NCBI RefSeq assembly: GCF_000715075.1
Contig: NC_134096.1
Location: forward strand, 116,496,698 to 116,560,697
Source of the DNA: Nicotiana tabacum
Taxonomy: Eukaryota > Streptophyta > Magnoliopsida > Solanales > Solanaceae
Length of the DNA: 64,000 nucleotides
Reading direction: 5' to 3'
Part shown: piece after piece, positions 34,229-46,189 of the stretch
Numbering within the stretch: the first letter of the stretch is position 1
How the letters are laid out: the number at the start of each line of letters is the position of its first letter
Notes under the pieces: model-generated
What the model was told of the DNA's origin: nothing
Seen by the model: the letters and a program-made list of their open reading frames with translations, nothing else
The model's database searches: none
Position numbers and translations under genes: made by a program

Positions 34229-35228
34229 TTACCTTTCTCTAAAACCCTCAGAAAATATCCCAAAATAAGCCCCAAAGCCTATTTATCAAAATGGGGTCGG
34301 GTTATGAAAATAAAAAAATTAACCCTCTGAAAGCAGGTTTGCGGTCACATAATGGACCGCAGAATAGGTATGCAGGCCGCACAATTGATCGCAAAACCAG
34401 TGCCCAGAACTAGGCTATTCTGGTCCATTCTGCAACCAGTTTTGTGGTCGTAGAAGTAGTTTCGCGATCGCATAACGATTTTGCGATCGCAGAATTGGTC
34501 GGCAGAATCGCATTTTTCCAGCCTTTGGTAATTTGGTCATAACTTCTTGTAGATGTGTCCAAATGATGAACGGTTTGAAGTGTTAGAAACTAGACTAAAA
34601 GATTTTCATTTGATAGGTAATACACTATATAACACTTCATATCATGAGAGTTATGCTCATTTGAAGTGAGAGTTATGCTCATTTGAAGTTAGGTCTTATG
34701 CGAACTCACTTGAAACTTTAGTCTATTATGAAATTTTCTACTTCTACATTCGATGCCGAATCCTATCGTATCACATCCGATTAACCTCAAATTGCACACA
34801 AGTCATAAATGATATAATAGACCTATTCCAATTTTCAGAATCGGATTCCGACCTCGTTATCAAAAATTCAACCTTCGATCGAACTTTCCGAAAATCGTCT
34901 ATTTTTTCAACTTTCGCCAAAATGAGTCGAATTGTCCTACGGATTTTCAAATCCAAATCCGGACATACGCCTAAGTCCGAAATCACCATACGAAGCTATT
35001 GACATTATCAAAATTCTATTCTGGGGTCGTTTGCTCAAAAGTAACTCTCCGATAAACTCTTTCCATTTAAGCTTCTAAATAAGAATTGTTCTTTCAATTT
35101 ATTTTCGAATCTTCCGAAAATCAAACTCGACCACACCCGTGGGTCATAATACATATTACGAAGCTGCTCGAGATCTTAAGTCACTTAACGGGGCGTTAAT
35201 TCTTAAAACGACAAGTCGGGTCGTTACA
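34229..35228 (-). mobile_element. Solo LTR X, right part (minus strand)
   Basis: Continues X after the TTACC duplication and ends GGGTCGTTACA at 35228, the minus-strand 5' end of the LTR. It carries a decayed word cluster at 34330-34500 (TTCGCGATCGCATAA, TTGCGATCGCAGAA) followed on the minus strand by GATAAATAGG (about 34283-34292), a TATA candidate. A 22-bp direct repeat (gagagttatgctcatttgaa) lies at about 34646-34690. Confidence 0.87.
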
Positions 35229-35611
35229 GGCATGGTTGATACGGGGACTTAGGTGAGCTACATTTTATGAGACGATTCGCAGCCAGCAGAGTCTCATTCA
35301 GAGTATTTGTGTTTTTCTTTTCTGTCCAAATTTGTATTTCGGACAGTTATTGTATTCTATTTTATCCCCTAGTAAATGCTCATGCACTTGTGACACCGGG
35401 TTTTGAGATTGATTATGGGCGTTCAGTATTGAAATTGATAAAAATATTATTATTTATTCTGAAAAATCTCATCCTTTACTATTCAATTTGAAGGAAAATA
35501 TGATTTAAAAAAAAACATTAAAGATGATGACCTAATTAAGTTTTTATTGTTGGCTTACCTGACAGTGGAGTCCGGTTCCATCACTATCTTTACGGATTTT
35601 GGGTCGAGATA
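35229..35611 (+). repeat. 3' LTR of element C, last part
   Basis: Matches the last 380 bp of the C 5' LTR (13030-13414) and ends GGGTCGAGATA at 35611, directly followed by the GTACC target duplication. Confidence 0.9.
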
Positions 35612-36735
35612 GTACCCTTTAAAAGGCTACTTTTCATGCTTCAATTCACCTTTGGTTTTGCTGCAATTATGATCTTTCAAAGCATACTTAGGTCCACTAC
35701 ACATTACTGGAATTATTATGGATTAACTTTTTACTACCAATATTTATACATCATTATAATATTTGATCATATCTTTAAATATATTCTCAACAATGAAAAG
35801 TCCCTCTCTTATTGTTTCCCTTAGTATAAGAATCTAAGTAAAATTAGGCTAATATCATATTGTTCTTTTGATTTTGTAAGTTTTAATTTGTCTCGGTTTT
35901 TTTGCAACTAATTTATGCTTTTTCAGGACTGACTTTAAACTTTCAATTTATTTCTTTATTTATAAACATAATTTTTGGGATAGCTGCATGGAGTGACGGT
36001 GTGTGGTTGCTAAAAGTACACACCAATCCAAGAGTCTAAAAAGCATATCACTGCCCCTTAAGATTTTAAAAATCTTTAGTTGTACTTCAATAAAGTTAGA
36101 AGCAATGATCCAGAAAAGCAAATTTTAGTTATGGCAAGACAACAAATTAGGAAGAAACTATTAAAAGCTAACTTAAAAATATGTTTCGTTATTTACAGTT
36201 ATATGCGCCAAAGAATTAGATTGTTGCTAAGAGTTATTCAGAGAAAAACATATTGCCTTCAAATATAGAAATATAACATAATTAAGTTTGTAGTTGCTTA
36301 TTTTTCTTTTTAACAATGACTTTCTGATTTATCTGTAGTTGTTCTTTAATAAAGGTAGTTTCTCAATAATTATGATTATACTTAATATTTTTTACCTACT
36401 ATTGACTCATCCAGGTTTGCTAAGAAATTCGATCCTTTCGATGTCATGTTTAGTTGTTGGATTTTAAATCAAATTATATTTCAAAAATATGTTGTTTTCA
36501 TTCAGTACTTTGGATTAAGATTGGCCAGAATATTCATGTGATTAGAAAGCTGAGACTTTGTCTCCTCTAATCCTGTATGTTTCCGAAGGAATAAATAACT
36601 TATCTCAAATTGTAGCCGACATAATCTCACTCTTATTAGGAATTTGAGATATATTAGTTCTTGCATAAATTGCATAAGATGGATGAATCTTATATGTATT
36701 AGCTTTTGATAAATGAAGTTATTTAACCAATAAGG
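35612..36735 (+). other. Middle of the interrupted RPA-like intron
   Basis: AT-rich non-LTR DNA between elements C and D, opening with the GTACC duplication and closing with TAAGG (36731-36735), the target site of D. No exon of the RPA-like gene or other coding motif could be read; the small frame at 36080-36268 resembles nothing. It fits an intron whose other pieces are 10065-10201 and 40393 to about 41146. Confidence 0.55.
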
Positions 36736-37429
36736 TTTCACGACCCAATTTCCCTTCCGTTTGGATATCGTGATAGCACCAAGGCTTAAGCACTAGGTAA
36801 GCCTAACAATAATTAAAACAACAATATTATTTAAATAGAATTTCTTACAATTCCCAAAACCGGTAGTACAAGTCATAAGCTCTACAGAGTGTTTACTAGA
36901 AAACTTCTAAATACAATTGTCCAGAAATAAGAATAAACAGTGCAAAACAAAAACTTGAAGGTGACTCTGAAACCTGCGAATGCAGCGGCAAGTTTACCTT
37001 GAGTCTCCGCAGCGATAGTCCACACAGCTAGTTAATGAACAAATACCTGGGTCTACACAAAAATAAAATTGTGCAGAAGATTAGCATGAGCACACCACAT
37101 CGGTGCCCAGTAAGTATCAAGACTAACCTCGGTGAAGTAGTGACGAGGACTAGTCAAGACACCCACTGGTCTAATAAACTGAACAAGCATAAGTATAGGG
37201 ATGACAGAACATGACATCTATCTAAGGACCCCGCGATATGGCTAACGACATAGCAACTGCAATAAGGAAGGAAAAACAACAAGTAACAGCGGAACACCAG
37301 AATAAGACACAGAAGAATGAACGAAAACACAACCCAAATCCAGAAATCACAATAAAGTAAAGGCAAGTAGTAACTCAGCAGCTGCAATAGTTTTCACATC
37401 AAGTCTCAGCCAACAACCCCAATAAATTA

Positions 37430-37740
37430 GTCAAATCCTTCAAGTGTAAACTTTCACCCGTAAGTTTTTAAATTGAGGTCTTTAGAATATAATCCTTTCC
37501 AATAAGAAATTATTTTTGAAATATACTTCCTTCAAATAAATATCTTTCAAACATAGTTCTTTCAAGATAAAACCTTTCAAATATAAACTTTTCAAATAAT
37601 TAGCCTTCAAACATAGTTCTTTCAAGATAAATACTTTTCAAGTATAACCCTTTCAAATAAATATCTTCAAACATAGTTCCTTCAAGATAAATACTTTTCA
37701 AATATAAACTTTTCAAGTAATATCCTTCGAATATAAGTCA
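37430..37740. repeat. AT-rich short tandem array in solo LTR D
   Basis: Units such as CTTTCAAATATAAACTTTTC and 'tcaaacatagttctttcaagataaa' repeat irregularly; the block 'acatagttctttcaagataaa' recurs three times. Positional equivalent of 7020-7250 in B. Confidence 0.7.
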
Positions 37741-37804
37741 CCCTGTGACACCTAAGCATGGAAGATTAGCAGCTCCGAACACGGATATAACCACAGAAGA
37801 AATC

Positions 37805-38108
37805 TACTGGGATACCGTCCCGTAGTCCCGAATTAATTACGCAGTACGGGGAAGGGGGAGGGGGATCTCCCGGAATACGTCCGTAGTCCCAAAATAAATA
37901 TGCAGTACTGGGGGATCTCCCGGAATACGTCCGTAGTCCCAAAGTAAATATGTAAGACAGGGGGATCTCCCGAAATACGTTCGTAGTCCCAATTTAAATA
38001 TGCAGTGCTGGGGGATCTCCCGGAATACGTCCGTAGTCCCAAAATAAATATGCAGTATTGGGGGATCTCCCGAAATATGTCCGTAGTCCCAATTTAAATA
38101 TGCAGCGC
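37805..38108. repeat. 50-bp minisatellite in solo LTR D
   Basis: Five head-to-tail units begin GGGGATCTCC at 37861, 37911, 37961, 38011 and 38061, exactly 50 bp apart. Each has 'gtagtccca' and 'taaatatg' at fixed offsets. A degenerate sixth unit precedes them (37805-37860). The repeated peptide seen on the minus strand (GTTDVFREIP units) is a by-product. Confidence 0.93.
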
Positions 38109-39409
38109 AAACAACAGAGGTAACAACTATAACACGACAGAAATCTTGTAGATCACCACAACGAGTACAAAAGCAACAATGACAGAAATGCAAAGTACGG
38201 CGAGCAAATTAACTCAAGAATTTAAATCACAAGAACGGTAGAACTCATTCACAAGGAATAACCACAATAAAGAATGCTATGCACAAGGAGAACAACTTAA
38301 CAAGGGAAAATGAAACAAAAATGTAGTAACGATTCCACAATATTCAAGTCAACAATAAGAAGTCAACACGAGTCAAATAGTTCCAAATAATGGCAAGTCA
38401 ACTAAGATATAGGTTATCTAAACTCTTTTTGAGGTTGAGTAATTACGAGGAATATTCAACAATTCAAGTAAGGATAAGCAGCGGAAGGTAATCATAATTC
38501 CAATTAAGACTAAACAATTATAGGATGAGAAAATAATAATTTCAATTAAAGATAAGGAGTTATGAAAAATATAGCACGACGATAGAAGAGGAAAAATCTT
38601 TGGTTAAGGCGAATAAGAGTCAAATAGACATTAAGAGTGAATCCTAAAATAATTATCTCTAATCAAAGCATGTAGAGGTGAAACTAACAAATATGAAATC
38701 AAACGTATCAAAAACAACATCATACACGGTGAATATAAGGACATAAGAACCATAAAAGGCCAACTTTCCACAAATAAGCCCGAGCACGCACTCGTCACCT
38801 CGCGTACACAGACTACAATCAACATAGATGACTCGAATCCTAAGGGGTAGTTCCCCCACACAAGGTTAGGCAAGGTACTTACCTCGAGTCAAGCTCAAAC
38901 AATCGGTCACAATGCCTTTTCTACGAATATCCAACTCCGAATAGCCCAAATCTAGCCAAACACAATTGCATAACATGAATACAACAATAATAGGCTCATC
39001 TAATCAATGAAATCAATATTTTAACAAAAATTCTGAAATTTGCCCTAAAAAGTCGACCCGAGCCCACATCTCAGAATCGGGTAACAATCACAAAATACGA
39101 ACACCCATTCACGCACGAGTCCAACCATATAAGAATTACTCAAATGCGACCACAAATCCCCCTTCAAAACTCAAAATCTTTATAGAAGAGGTTCTTCCAT
39201 TTTTTTTTTCCCATTTCAACCCCAAAAATCTGAAATTAAATGGAGAAACAACTATAGATTAATGCAATAAAACCAAATTCGAGTAAGAAATCGTTAACCA
39301 TAAGATTTCACTGAAAATCCCTCAAAGAATCGCCTTCTCCTGAGCTAAAAATCAAAAATGGAGTGAAAAATGAACTAACCCTCGATTCCAACCCCTTTCT
39401 ACCCAGTGA

Positions 39410-39710
39410 TCCTCGCAAATGCGATCATTTTTCGCACCTGCGGTCTAACCAGTCGCACCTGCAGAAGTCACTAACTCCCACAGCCTCCGCACCTGCGAGC
39501 CTTCTGCGCATCCGCAGGCATTGCAGATGCGGAACTTTCTCGCACCTGCGACCCCATGCCAACTCTCAATTCTCGCATCTACGCTTCCATCTCCGCATGT
39601 GCACCTGCGAAGACTGCCAAGTTCAGTTTTTCTCGCACTTGCGCCTCCATCTTCACACCTGCGACCATCGCACCTGCGCCCAAGGTCCGCAGGTGCGATT
39701 ACACCAGAAC
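39410..39710 (-). promoter_or_regulatory. Cluster of CGCACCTGCG words in solo LTR D
   Basis: Units include TTCGCACCTGCGG, CCGCACCTGCGAG, CTCGCACCTGCGACC, ATCGCACCTGCGCC and CCGCAGGTGCGATT, about twelve in 300 bp, with some CGCAAATGCG and GCAGATGCGG variants. Confidence 0.5.
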
Positions 39711-40392
39711 TCAGACCTCCTCAAAACCATGGAAATCATCTGCAACTCGTCCGAAAAACACCCGAGGCCCTCGGGACCCCCGTCCAAATATACCAACAAG
39801 TTCTATACCCTAACACGGACCCGATCGAGGTCTCAAATCACATCAAACAACGTTGAAATTACGAATTGCACCATGAATCGAACTTATAAATTTTCAAATC
39901 TTTCAACTTCTAAAACCCGTGCCGAAACCTATCAAATCAACCCGGAATGACGTCAAATTTTGCAGGCAAGTCTCAAATAACATAACGGAGCTGCTCCAAC
40001 TCTCGAAATCGCATTCCGACCCCGATATCAAAAAGTCCACTTCCGGTCCAAATCTCCAAAAATTCGACTTTCGCCATTTCAAGCCTAAATCAGCTACAGA
40101 CCTCGGATTTACAGTCCGGACACGCTTCTAAGTCCAAAATCACCCAACGGAGCTAATGCAACCGACGGAACTCCATTCCGGAGTCGTCTTCATATAGTTC
40201 CGACTATGGTCGAAATTCTAAGATTTAAGCTTCCGTTTTAGGGACTAAGTGTCCCAAATCACTCTGAAACATCTGGTAACCAAATTCAACCATGCACGCA
40301 AGTCAATACACATAATATGAAGCTGCTCAGGGCCTTATGCCACCGGACGGGACTTAAATTCTCAAAACGACCGGCCGGGTCGTTACATAAGG

Positions 40393-41146
40393 TATATTGT
40401 ACTGTAAAACAGTATTGCAGGGAAACATGATCTTGTGTTATATAGAGGTAGAACCTTGTGTAGTTGTATATACAAGTATTTTCACTTTCTTGCTATAAAA
40501 ATAATATCCTTTGATGTCTTTACCTTCAATCAAGATGCTTTAAGTTTGGTAGAAAACAAACCTTTGAATGGCTTTGAAGAAGAGCTAATAAGTAGATTAT
40601 AGAAATTCTATTCAAAGCATTCATCCGACCATGGATCGCTGAATGCTAAAACTTTGTATATCACAAATGTGCTTACAAACTATTGTATTTCAAATGTGCA
40701 GATATTACCAATGCAATATCAGAACTTATTCAAAACATCTTTATGTTGGAACTAATTGGATCATTGCTACAGTAAGTTGTGAATTATATCTATTTATCTT
40801 TTAGTAAGCATGAATATTTTTAGAGTATGATGAAACAATTCTACCATCTATTTAAGATCTGAGACTTATCGGCTTTTCGAAAACATCTGATATTTCAAAC
40901 TATTTTGCTTTTGAAGCTTTTGTTAGGAATCACTAGTGAAGACCTTAAGGAATATCTGTTTTCTTCGAAACTAATTACATTATTGAAATTTCTGCACATT
41001 AACATACCAATATGTGTTCATTTTTTAATCATGTCTAACACTTAAATGTTCCAATTGGTGCTCATTTGTACTACTTAAGCATTGAGATTCCTGTATCGAT
41101 TTAACATAATTATTTTACAATTTCTTTCTATTTTATACAAGAAAAA
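40393..41146 (+). other. End of the interrupted RPA-like intron
   Basis: Non-LTR DNA after the TAAGG duplication of D. A possible short exon-like piece ends at CTACAG|TAAGT near 40770, with one frame reading YVGTNWIIAT, but I cannot place it in the RPA order and treat it as unproven. Confidence 0.45.
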
Positions 41147-42585
41147 ACCAACAAAGCTCACATTTGGGAAGATTTTATTGATCGTGATGGGAACAAACAA
41201 CTCAAACAGCTTAAAGAATATCCAATCATCCTTGCTAGAAAAATTGGAAGACCAAAGTCGTCGTTGGTAAACCAACTCAAATGCATGCAGGATGTAATAA
41301 CAAATCCAGTACATGTAATGTATATACGCAATTATATTTTACTTTTTCATATACCAGGCGATCAAATTAGAACTAAATGTTCAATTGCATACAGGATTGA
41401 CTAACAGATTCAGTACAACAATCGAAATCAATCCTCCATACCCGCAAGCAAAAGCGCTGAGAACATGGTATTACAAATTTGCTTCTCTATAAATAAATTT
41501 TTGGTCATGCAATGCTTGGACATATACAAGAACTAATTTTGATATTTTAACATACTTGAAGGGCCCAAAAAAATGAACAGATGCTTATAGCGTACACAAT
41601 AAAGAGCACAAGTCCAACAGGCTCTTTTTTATTTGTTCCTTTCGAAGAAGAGATAGTACCAATTGCAGAAATCCAACAGGAAGCTCCAGTATGTATACTA
41701 AATATTCATCTATATACCGTTACGAACTTTTACCTTCATTCTCTAATAACAAAAAATTAATATGCGGCATTCTTACATTTTCTAAGGCCAAATATTCTAC
41801 ATACAGGCTGAAGTCGCACTACAAAATGAGAGCCAACGATTCTGTATTCTAGCTTGTTCAGACTGCAAACAACACTTCACACGAGCTATCTCACGGAGAA
41901 AATTCTAATGTACTAATTGACGTCGATCTACCCAGTTAGTTCCCAGGTATATATGCAACAACATTCTTCCACATAATTTTCCACATAACTGTTTATTTTT
42001 AATGATTAGATATTCACCATCTTTTTAACTAAGCAATCATTTTATCTTACAACTAGATGCCAATTTGAAGTGACGCTTACAGACCAGAGCGGTTCTACAA
42101 CAGCAACTATTTCCGACGAGCATGTAGAAAAAATATTGCTTCTCACTTCAGAAGAGATTTATGATATATGTAATGTCAAGGTACATTATTAACTTCAAAA
42201 AACTACAAACAAGTATCTTCTGCAGGTTGAGCCTCCTCTCACACATAAATAACCAATTTTATCTTTCCAGAACGAATTGCCGCCTCTTGTGAACGCGCAA
42301 AAGCTACTGACTGGCAAGACCTTCAACATTCAAATAAAAAAACTGTTTACAAGAAACAATGAGGCAGTGCCAGGAAAGTTAGTTATTTTGTCTTTCATGG
42401 ACAAAACTAATTTGGTCGTCTCACAAATGCCAGCCACCATCAAGGATATTGCGGAAGTAAGTAAACGAAAAATTAAACATCTTGCCACAGAGAAACAAGA
42501 GCACCCACACACAACAAGCAAAGGCAATGGTTTCTACAACAAATATAAGGCGGAAATGAAAATTTCCCCTCCGAAAAACTGCTGA
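41147..42585 (+). pseudogene. RPA70-like gene, C-terminal exons (broken)
   Basis: Continuation of the exons at 9284-10064. About 41147-41266 reads HIWEDFIDRDGNKQL and EYPIILARKIGR, the end of the second OB-fold. 41395-41467 reads TTIEINPPYPQAKALRTW. 41562-41688 reads EQMLIAYTIKSTSPTG and FVPFEEEIVPIAEI. 41807-41947 reads AEVALQNESQRFCILACSDC, the first half of the C-terminal zinc ribbon; the second half is ruined by TAA and TGA codons flanking CTN. 42057-42180 reads CQFEVTLTDQSGSTTATISD and LLTSEEIYDICNVK. 42271-42456 reads PPLVNAQKLLTGKTFNIQIK and ends at GTAAGT. Most introns have clear AG and GT ends. The stops in the zinc ribbon and the exon 2 duplication make it a pseudogene, although most exons are still readable. 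Confidence 0.82.
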
Positions 42586-43966
42586 GAGGTATTTGAAATT
42601 TTCGTTCCTTCTAAATTTAATATAAGATTCAACTTTGTAGAAAAGACAAGCAAGTTGAACAACTATCATTTGTTAGCACTTTTGCAAGTGAAACATCGTT
42701 TGCTACTATTTTGGGATGCAAGTGAAGCCACATCTTGGTGTTGTTTCTGAATGCGATTAAGCTCACTTTTGCGACTGCTTTCTGGATGCTCCTCTACTCG
42801 AAATATGTCGCGGCGACACAAGGTTAGTGTACTTGATTACAAATCTAGATTGTTTCAAAATCTTTGATACCAACCAGCATAAAGCTACTGCAATTTTTTC
42901 CTATTAGTTTGGGAGAAAAAAAGAAAAAAACCATTTATGCTCGGAAATGATTATTTTGAAATTTAATCTTCTTTAGAGTGTTTTTCGTGCTATGAAGTGG
43001 AGTAGGTGCTCGAACTATGAATTTAAAACCAGACTAAGACTTACAACACTTATTAGATTCTAAGTAAAGAAGCTTTGGTTCGCATCAGATAGATGATTTG
43101 TTAGAGAGACGTTAATTACTAGTTCGCTCGCTATCTCTGACAAGAATACTTGCTAAAAATAGCCAATTCATATGTTGCTCTTGTGTTGTTTCTTTGCTGA
43201 GAGAACTCCTAAGAGCAAGAAGAACACAAAAGAAGTAGCACCTGGAATAAAAAAAGAAGCTAAAAACTTTGATTATAGATATCTATTTCGTATATAATTA
43301 TTTCTACTAATGTATGACTAACTGGTTTAATTATATGGAAATCTTGGTATGGTCCTGATGCTTCTTAAATTTATTTCCTTGAGAGGAAAAAGAAGAAGTT
43401 TTGTTTGACACAAAAGTTTGAGTAGTATATGCATTTTGTTCTCTGTTATTTTAATCGTACTATTAAGGTATAGACTCCAACAACCTCAATATGTTGGGAT
43501 TGAAGCGTAGTTTGTTGAAAATTTGGACTCCATAAACCGCTGAACAAAAAGGAAGTTCTAGCTGAGCATATTTAGCTCTATTGACACTTAATACCACTGC
43601 GTTCCCTTTTGATTCCGGCATTTTTTCTATTTTTCTTTGTTTTCATGACCATTCAGAATTTTAGTTTACTTAGTGTATTTGTCCAAATATCTCCAATAAG
43701 AGCTTTATCCGTAATTGGTGCAATTTTTGTAAAAATGATGTTACAAGTTTCAGCTTTAGTGATTTCTAACTAAATCCCTCTTAATTCTTGTGCTTTAGTG
43801 ATTTCTAACTAAATCCCTCTTAATTCTTGTGCTTATACTCTTCTTCTCTTGCTTTCCTATTGAACCATTTCTATTTTTTGGAAAGTTTACATTTGATTTA
43901 TGCTTTAGTTGGCTTTTTAAAGATTCTTGCATTTAATTTTGTTTATCAATCAGCAGAGAAATAGAA
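42586..43966 (+). other. 3' flank of the RPA-like pseudogene
   Basis: AT-rich DNA without recognised genes. A 39-bp direct repeat starts at 43753 and 43792 (gctttagtgatttctaac). The region ends at TAGAA (43962-43966), where LTR E is inserted. A Helitron 3' hairpin plus CTRR end could lie here but I could not identify one. Confidence 0.5.
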
Positions 43967-44328
43967 TGTAACAACCCGACCGGTCATTTTGAGTTCTAGC
44001 GTGTCGTTCAACAGTTTGAGGCCATGAGCAATTTTATTTCAGGTATTATGACTTGTACACGTGGTCGGAATTAAAATTCGGAAGTTCAGAGTTGATTTGA
44101 AAAGAAAATTCTCATTTCGGAAGCTTTAAGTTGAAAGAATTGACAAAGGTTAGATTTTTGAGTAAACGATCTCGGAATCGGGATTTGAAGGTTCCAACAA
44201 GTTCGTATGATAAATTCGAACTTGGGCGTATGTCCGGATCGGGTTTTGGATGACCCGGGAGCGTTTCAGCGCATATTGTGGAAGTTAGCATTTTGGAAGA
44301 ATTTCATAAATTTGGATTGAAGTGCATT
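43967..44328 (+). mobile_element. LTR E, left part
   Basis: Starts TGTAACAACCCGACCGGTCA at 43967 and follows the LTR text of element C ('gtttgaggccatgagca', 'gtaaacgatctcgg'). Interrupted at 44328 by element F and resumes at 61902. The left flank is TAGAA; the right end lies beyond the window. Confidence 0.88.
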
Positions 44329-45565
44329 CGTCACGACCCCAAATTCCCTCCGTAGGATGTCGTGATGGCACCTAATCTCTAAGATTAGGTAAACCTATCA
44401 ATGCGGAATAATAATAGAAATATAAAATAAATAAATCCGAAATTTCGCTTAATTACAACTCCCAAAATTCGGTAGAAATAAATCACAATCTTCTAAGAAT
44501 TTATTCTCTGTCTCTATACATCAGAGTCTAAAGCAAATAAGGAAGACAACATAGTAAGATAGAAGTGGACTCCGGAGTCTACGGACGCTGGCAGATATAC
44601 CTCTAAGTCTTCTCGTACAGCTAGTTTACTGGTGCCTGGTCTGATAAGATGTACTTGGATCTGCACAAAAAGATGAGTAGAAGCGTAGTATGAGTACACC
44701 ACAGCGGTACGCAATAAGTACCAAGCCTAACCTCGTTAGAGTAGTGACGAGGTCAGGTCAGGCCCTACTGGAAAATAAATAATAGCATAGTAAAATATTT
44801 ATCAATATAATAAGATAAAATAACAATGGAAATGAGTCAAGTAGTATGTCACCATTTAATTACACCAAATAATAAAAATTAATACCCCGTGAAAACAAAA
44901 TATAATTCTTTTCAACTTTAAGAAAATCACAACAATAATCAAAGGCAACTGCGGCCATAAATCAATATCAACAAGGGCACTCCCGAGGTACCGCCTCGTA
45001 GTCCCAAATCATAAATAAATTCACAATATCTCATTTTTCTTATATCACCGCGGGAGCCTTCACAATTTATTTTAAAGAAAATATTTTTCTCGAAATAGCA
45101 TTCCGCGTTTTAGCCATCCTTATCACACTGCATGACTTCTAGTAGTTTCTCCTACTAGCCACGCATATCAAGCCCCCTTATCTCACCGCATGCGTTTCAA
45201 CACCCAAACCTTATACCACCGCATGCGTATTAATATCTCAATATATCACAATTTTCCCCTCAAGTGCCCAAATAATTCAACTTGCCAAAATAATTCAACA
45301 ACAATATTTTTCAAAATAAAGAGCTCACGGCTCATGCCAAATAAATCAACAATAATATTTTTCCACCAATAAGAGCTCACGGATCCATCACAATGGGTAT
45401 GAAAATCTTACAAAAATATTCAGGAATAAATAATTCAACAAAATAATATTTTAAAATCTTTAATATGTTGCTTAAATACCAAATTTAAATGTCAAATATT
45501 TCGTATTAATAATATTTAATTTAAAGAAAATAAACCTTCAAATAATACACAAATAAAAGAAACCA
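44329..45565 (-). repeat. 3' LTR of element F, low-coordinate part
   Basis: Begins CGTCACGACCCC (T to C at the first base) and matches the F 5' LTR 58868-60105 closely. It is interrupted after AACCA (45561-45565) by element G and resumes at 51969. Confidence 0.9.
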
Positions 45566-46189
45566 TGTCACGACCCAAAATTCCACCACAGGTGTCATGA
45601 TGGCATCTAATCTCTACGACTAGGTAAGCCGATTTCAATTATATTTTGAAACCATTTTTTTTGAATTAAATAAATAATCAAAACTGACAGCGGAACAAAT
45701 ATGAATATGCAACTTCCCAAGACTGATAGTACTGAGTCACAAACTCTAACTGAATACATGGAATGATCACGACGACCGAATATACAATACTGTTTGATTT
45801 CAAATTAACAATACAATGAAATGAAAAGACTCCAAGGGACTGCGACGACCAAGCATCTCTACTTTGAATCCTTACGATCCCGCTTTAACTCTGCTCAAGT
45901 CCGATATCTTCAATACTTGGCTCTGTACAAAAATATACAGAAGTGTAGTATTAGTACACCACGGTCGGTACCCAGTAAGTATCAAGACTAACCTCAATGG
46001 AGTTGAGACGATGTACAGTCAAGACACTCACTAGTCTAATAACCTGTGCAATATAATATACAAAATACTAGAAAACAGATAGCAACAAGGGCAGGATAAA
46101 ACAACCAGTGGTATGCGCAGCAAGACAACAAGAATACCATAAATATCACTCAACAATTAATAAATACATGTATGCCCAATTAATTCAAG

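Larger units (their letters stand above)
10202..35611 (+). mobile_element. Element C: non-coding (LARD-like) LTR retrotransposon holding nested insertions
   Basis: The outer boundaries are TGTAACGACC at 10202 and GGGTCGAGATA ending at 35611, with target duplication GTACC at 10197-10201 and 35612-35616. The 5' LTR is 10202-13414. The 3' LTR is 17536-20269 plus 35229-35611, split by solo LTR X with its own nested contents. The internal region (13415-17535, 4.1 kb) has primer site, leader and polypurine tract but no gag or pol frame. Net of nested insertions it is about 10.5 kb. The two LTRs look roughly 90% identical by eye in sampled blocks, so it is old. It sits in an intron of the RPA70-like gene. 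Confidence 0.9.
36736..40387 (-). mobile_element. Solo LTR D (minus strand) with perfect target duplication
   Basis: Starts TTTCACGACCCAATTTCCC at 36736 (TGT changed to TTT) and ends GGGTCGTTACA at 40387. Target duplication TAAGG lies at 36731-36735 and 40388-40392. Length 3652 bp with no internal region, primer site or polypurine tract, so a solo LTR. It holds an AT-rich array (37430-37740), a 50-bp minisatellite (37805-38108) and a CGCACCTGCG cluster (39410-39710). Confidence 0.93.

Noticed and set aside
37805..38108. Regular 50-bp repeats suggesting a CRISPR-like array
   Set aside because: Units are contiguous with no unique spacers, lie in a plant LTR, and there is no cas gene. It is a minisatellite.
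40700..40775. Possible extra RPA exon ending before GTAAGT
   Set aside because: One frame looks weakly RPA-like but does not fit the expected order between the flanking exons; left as intron.
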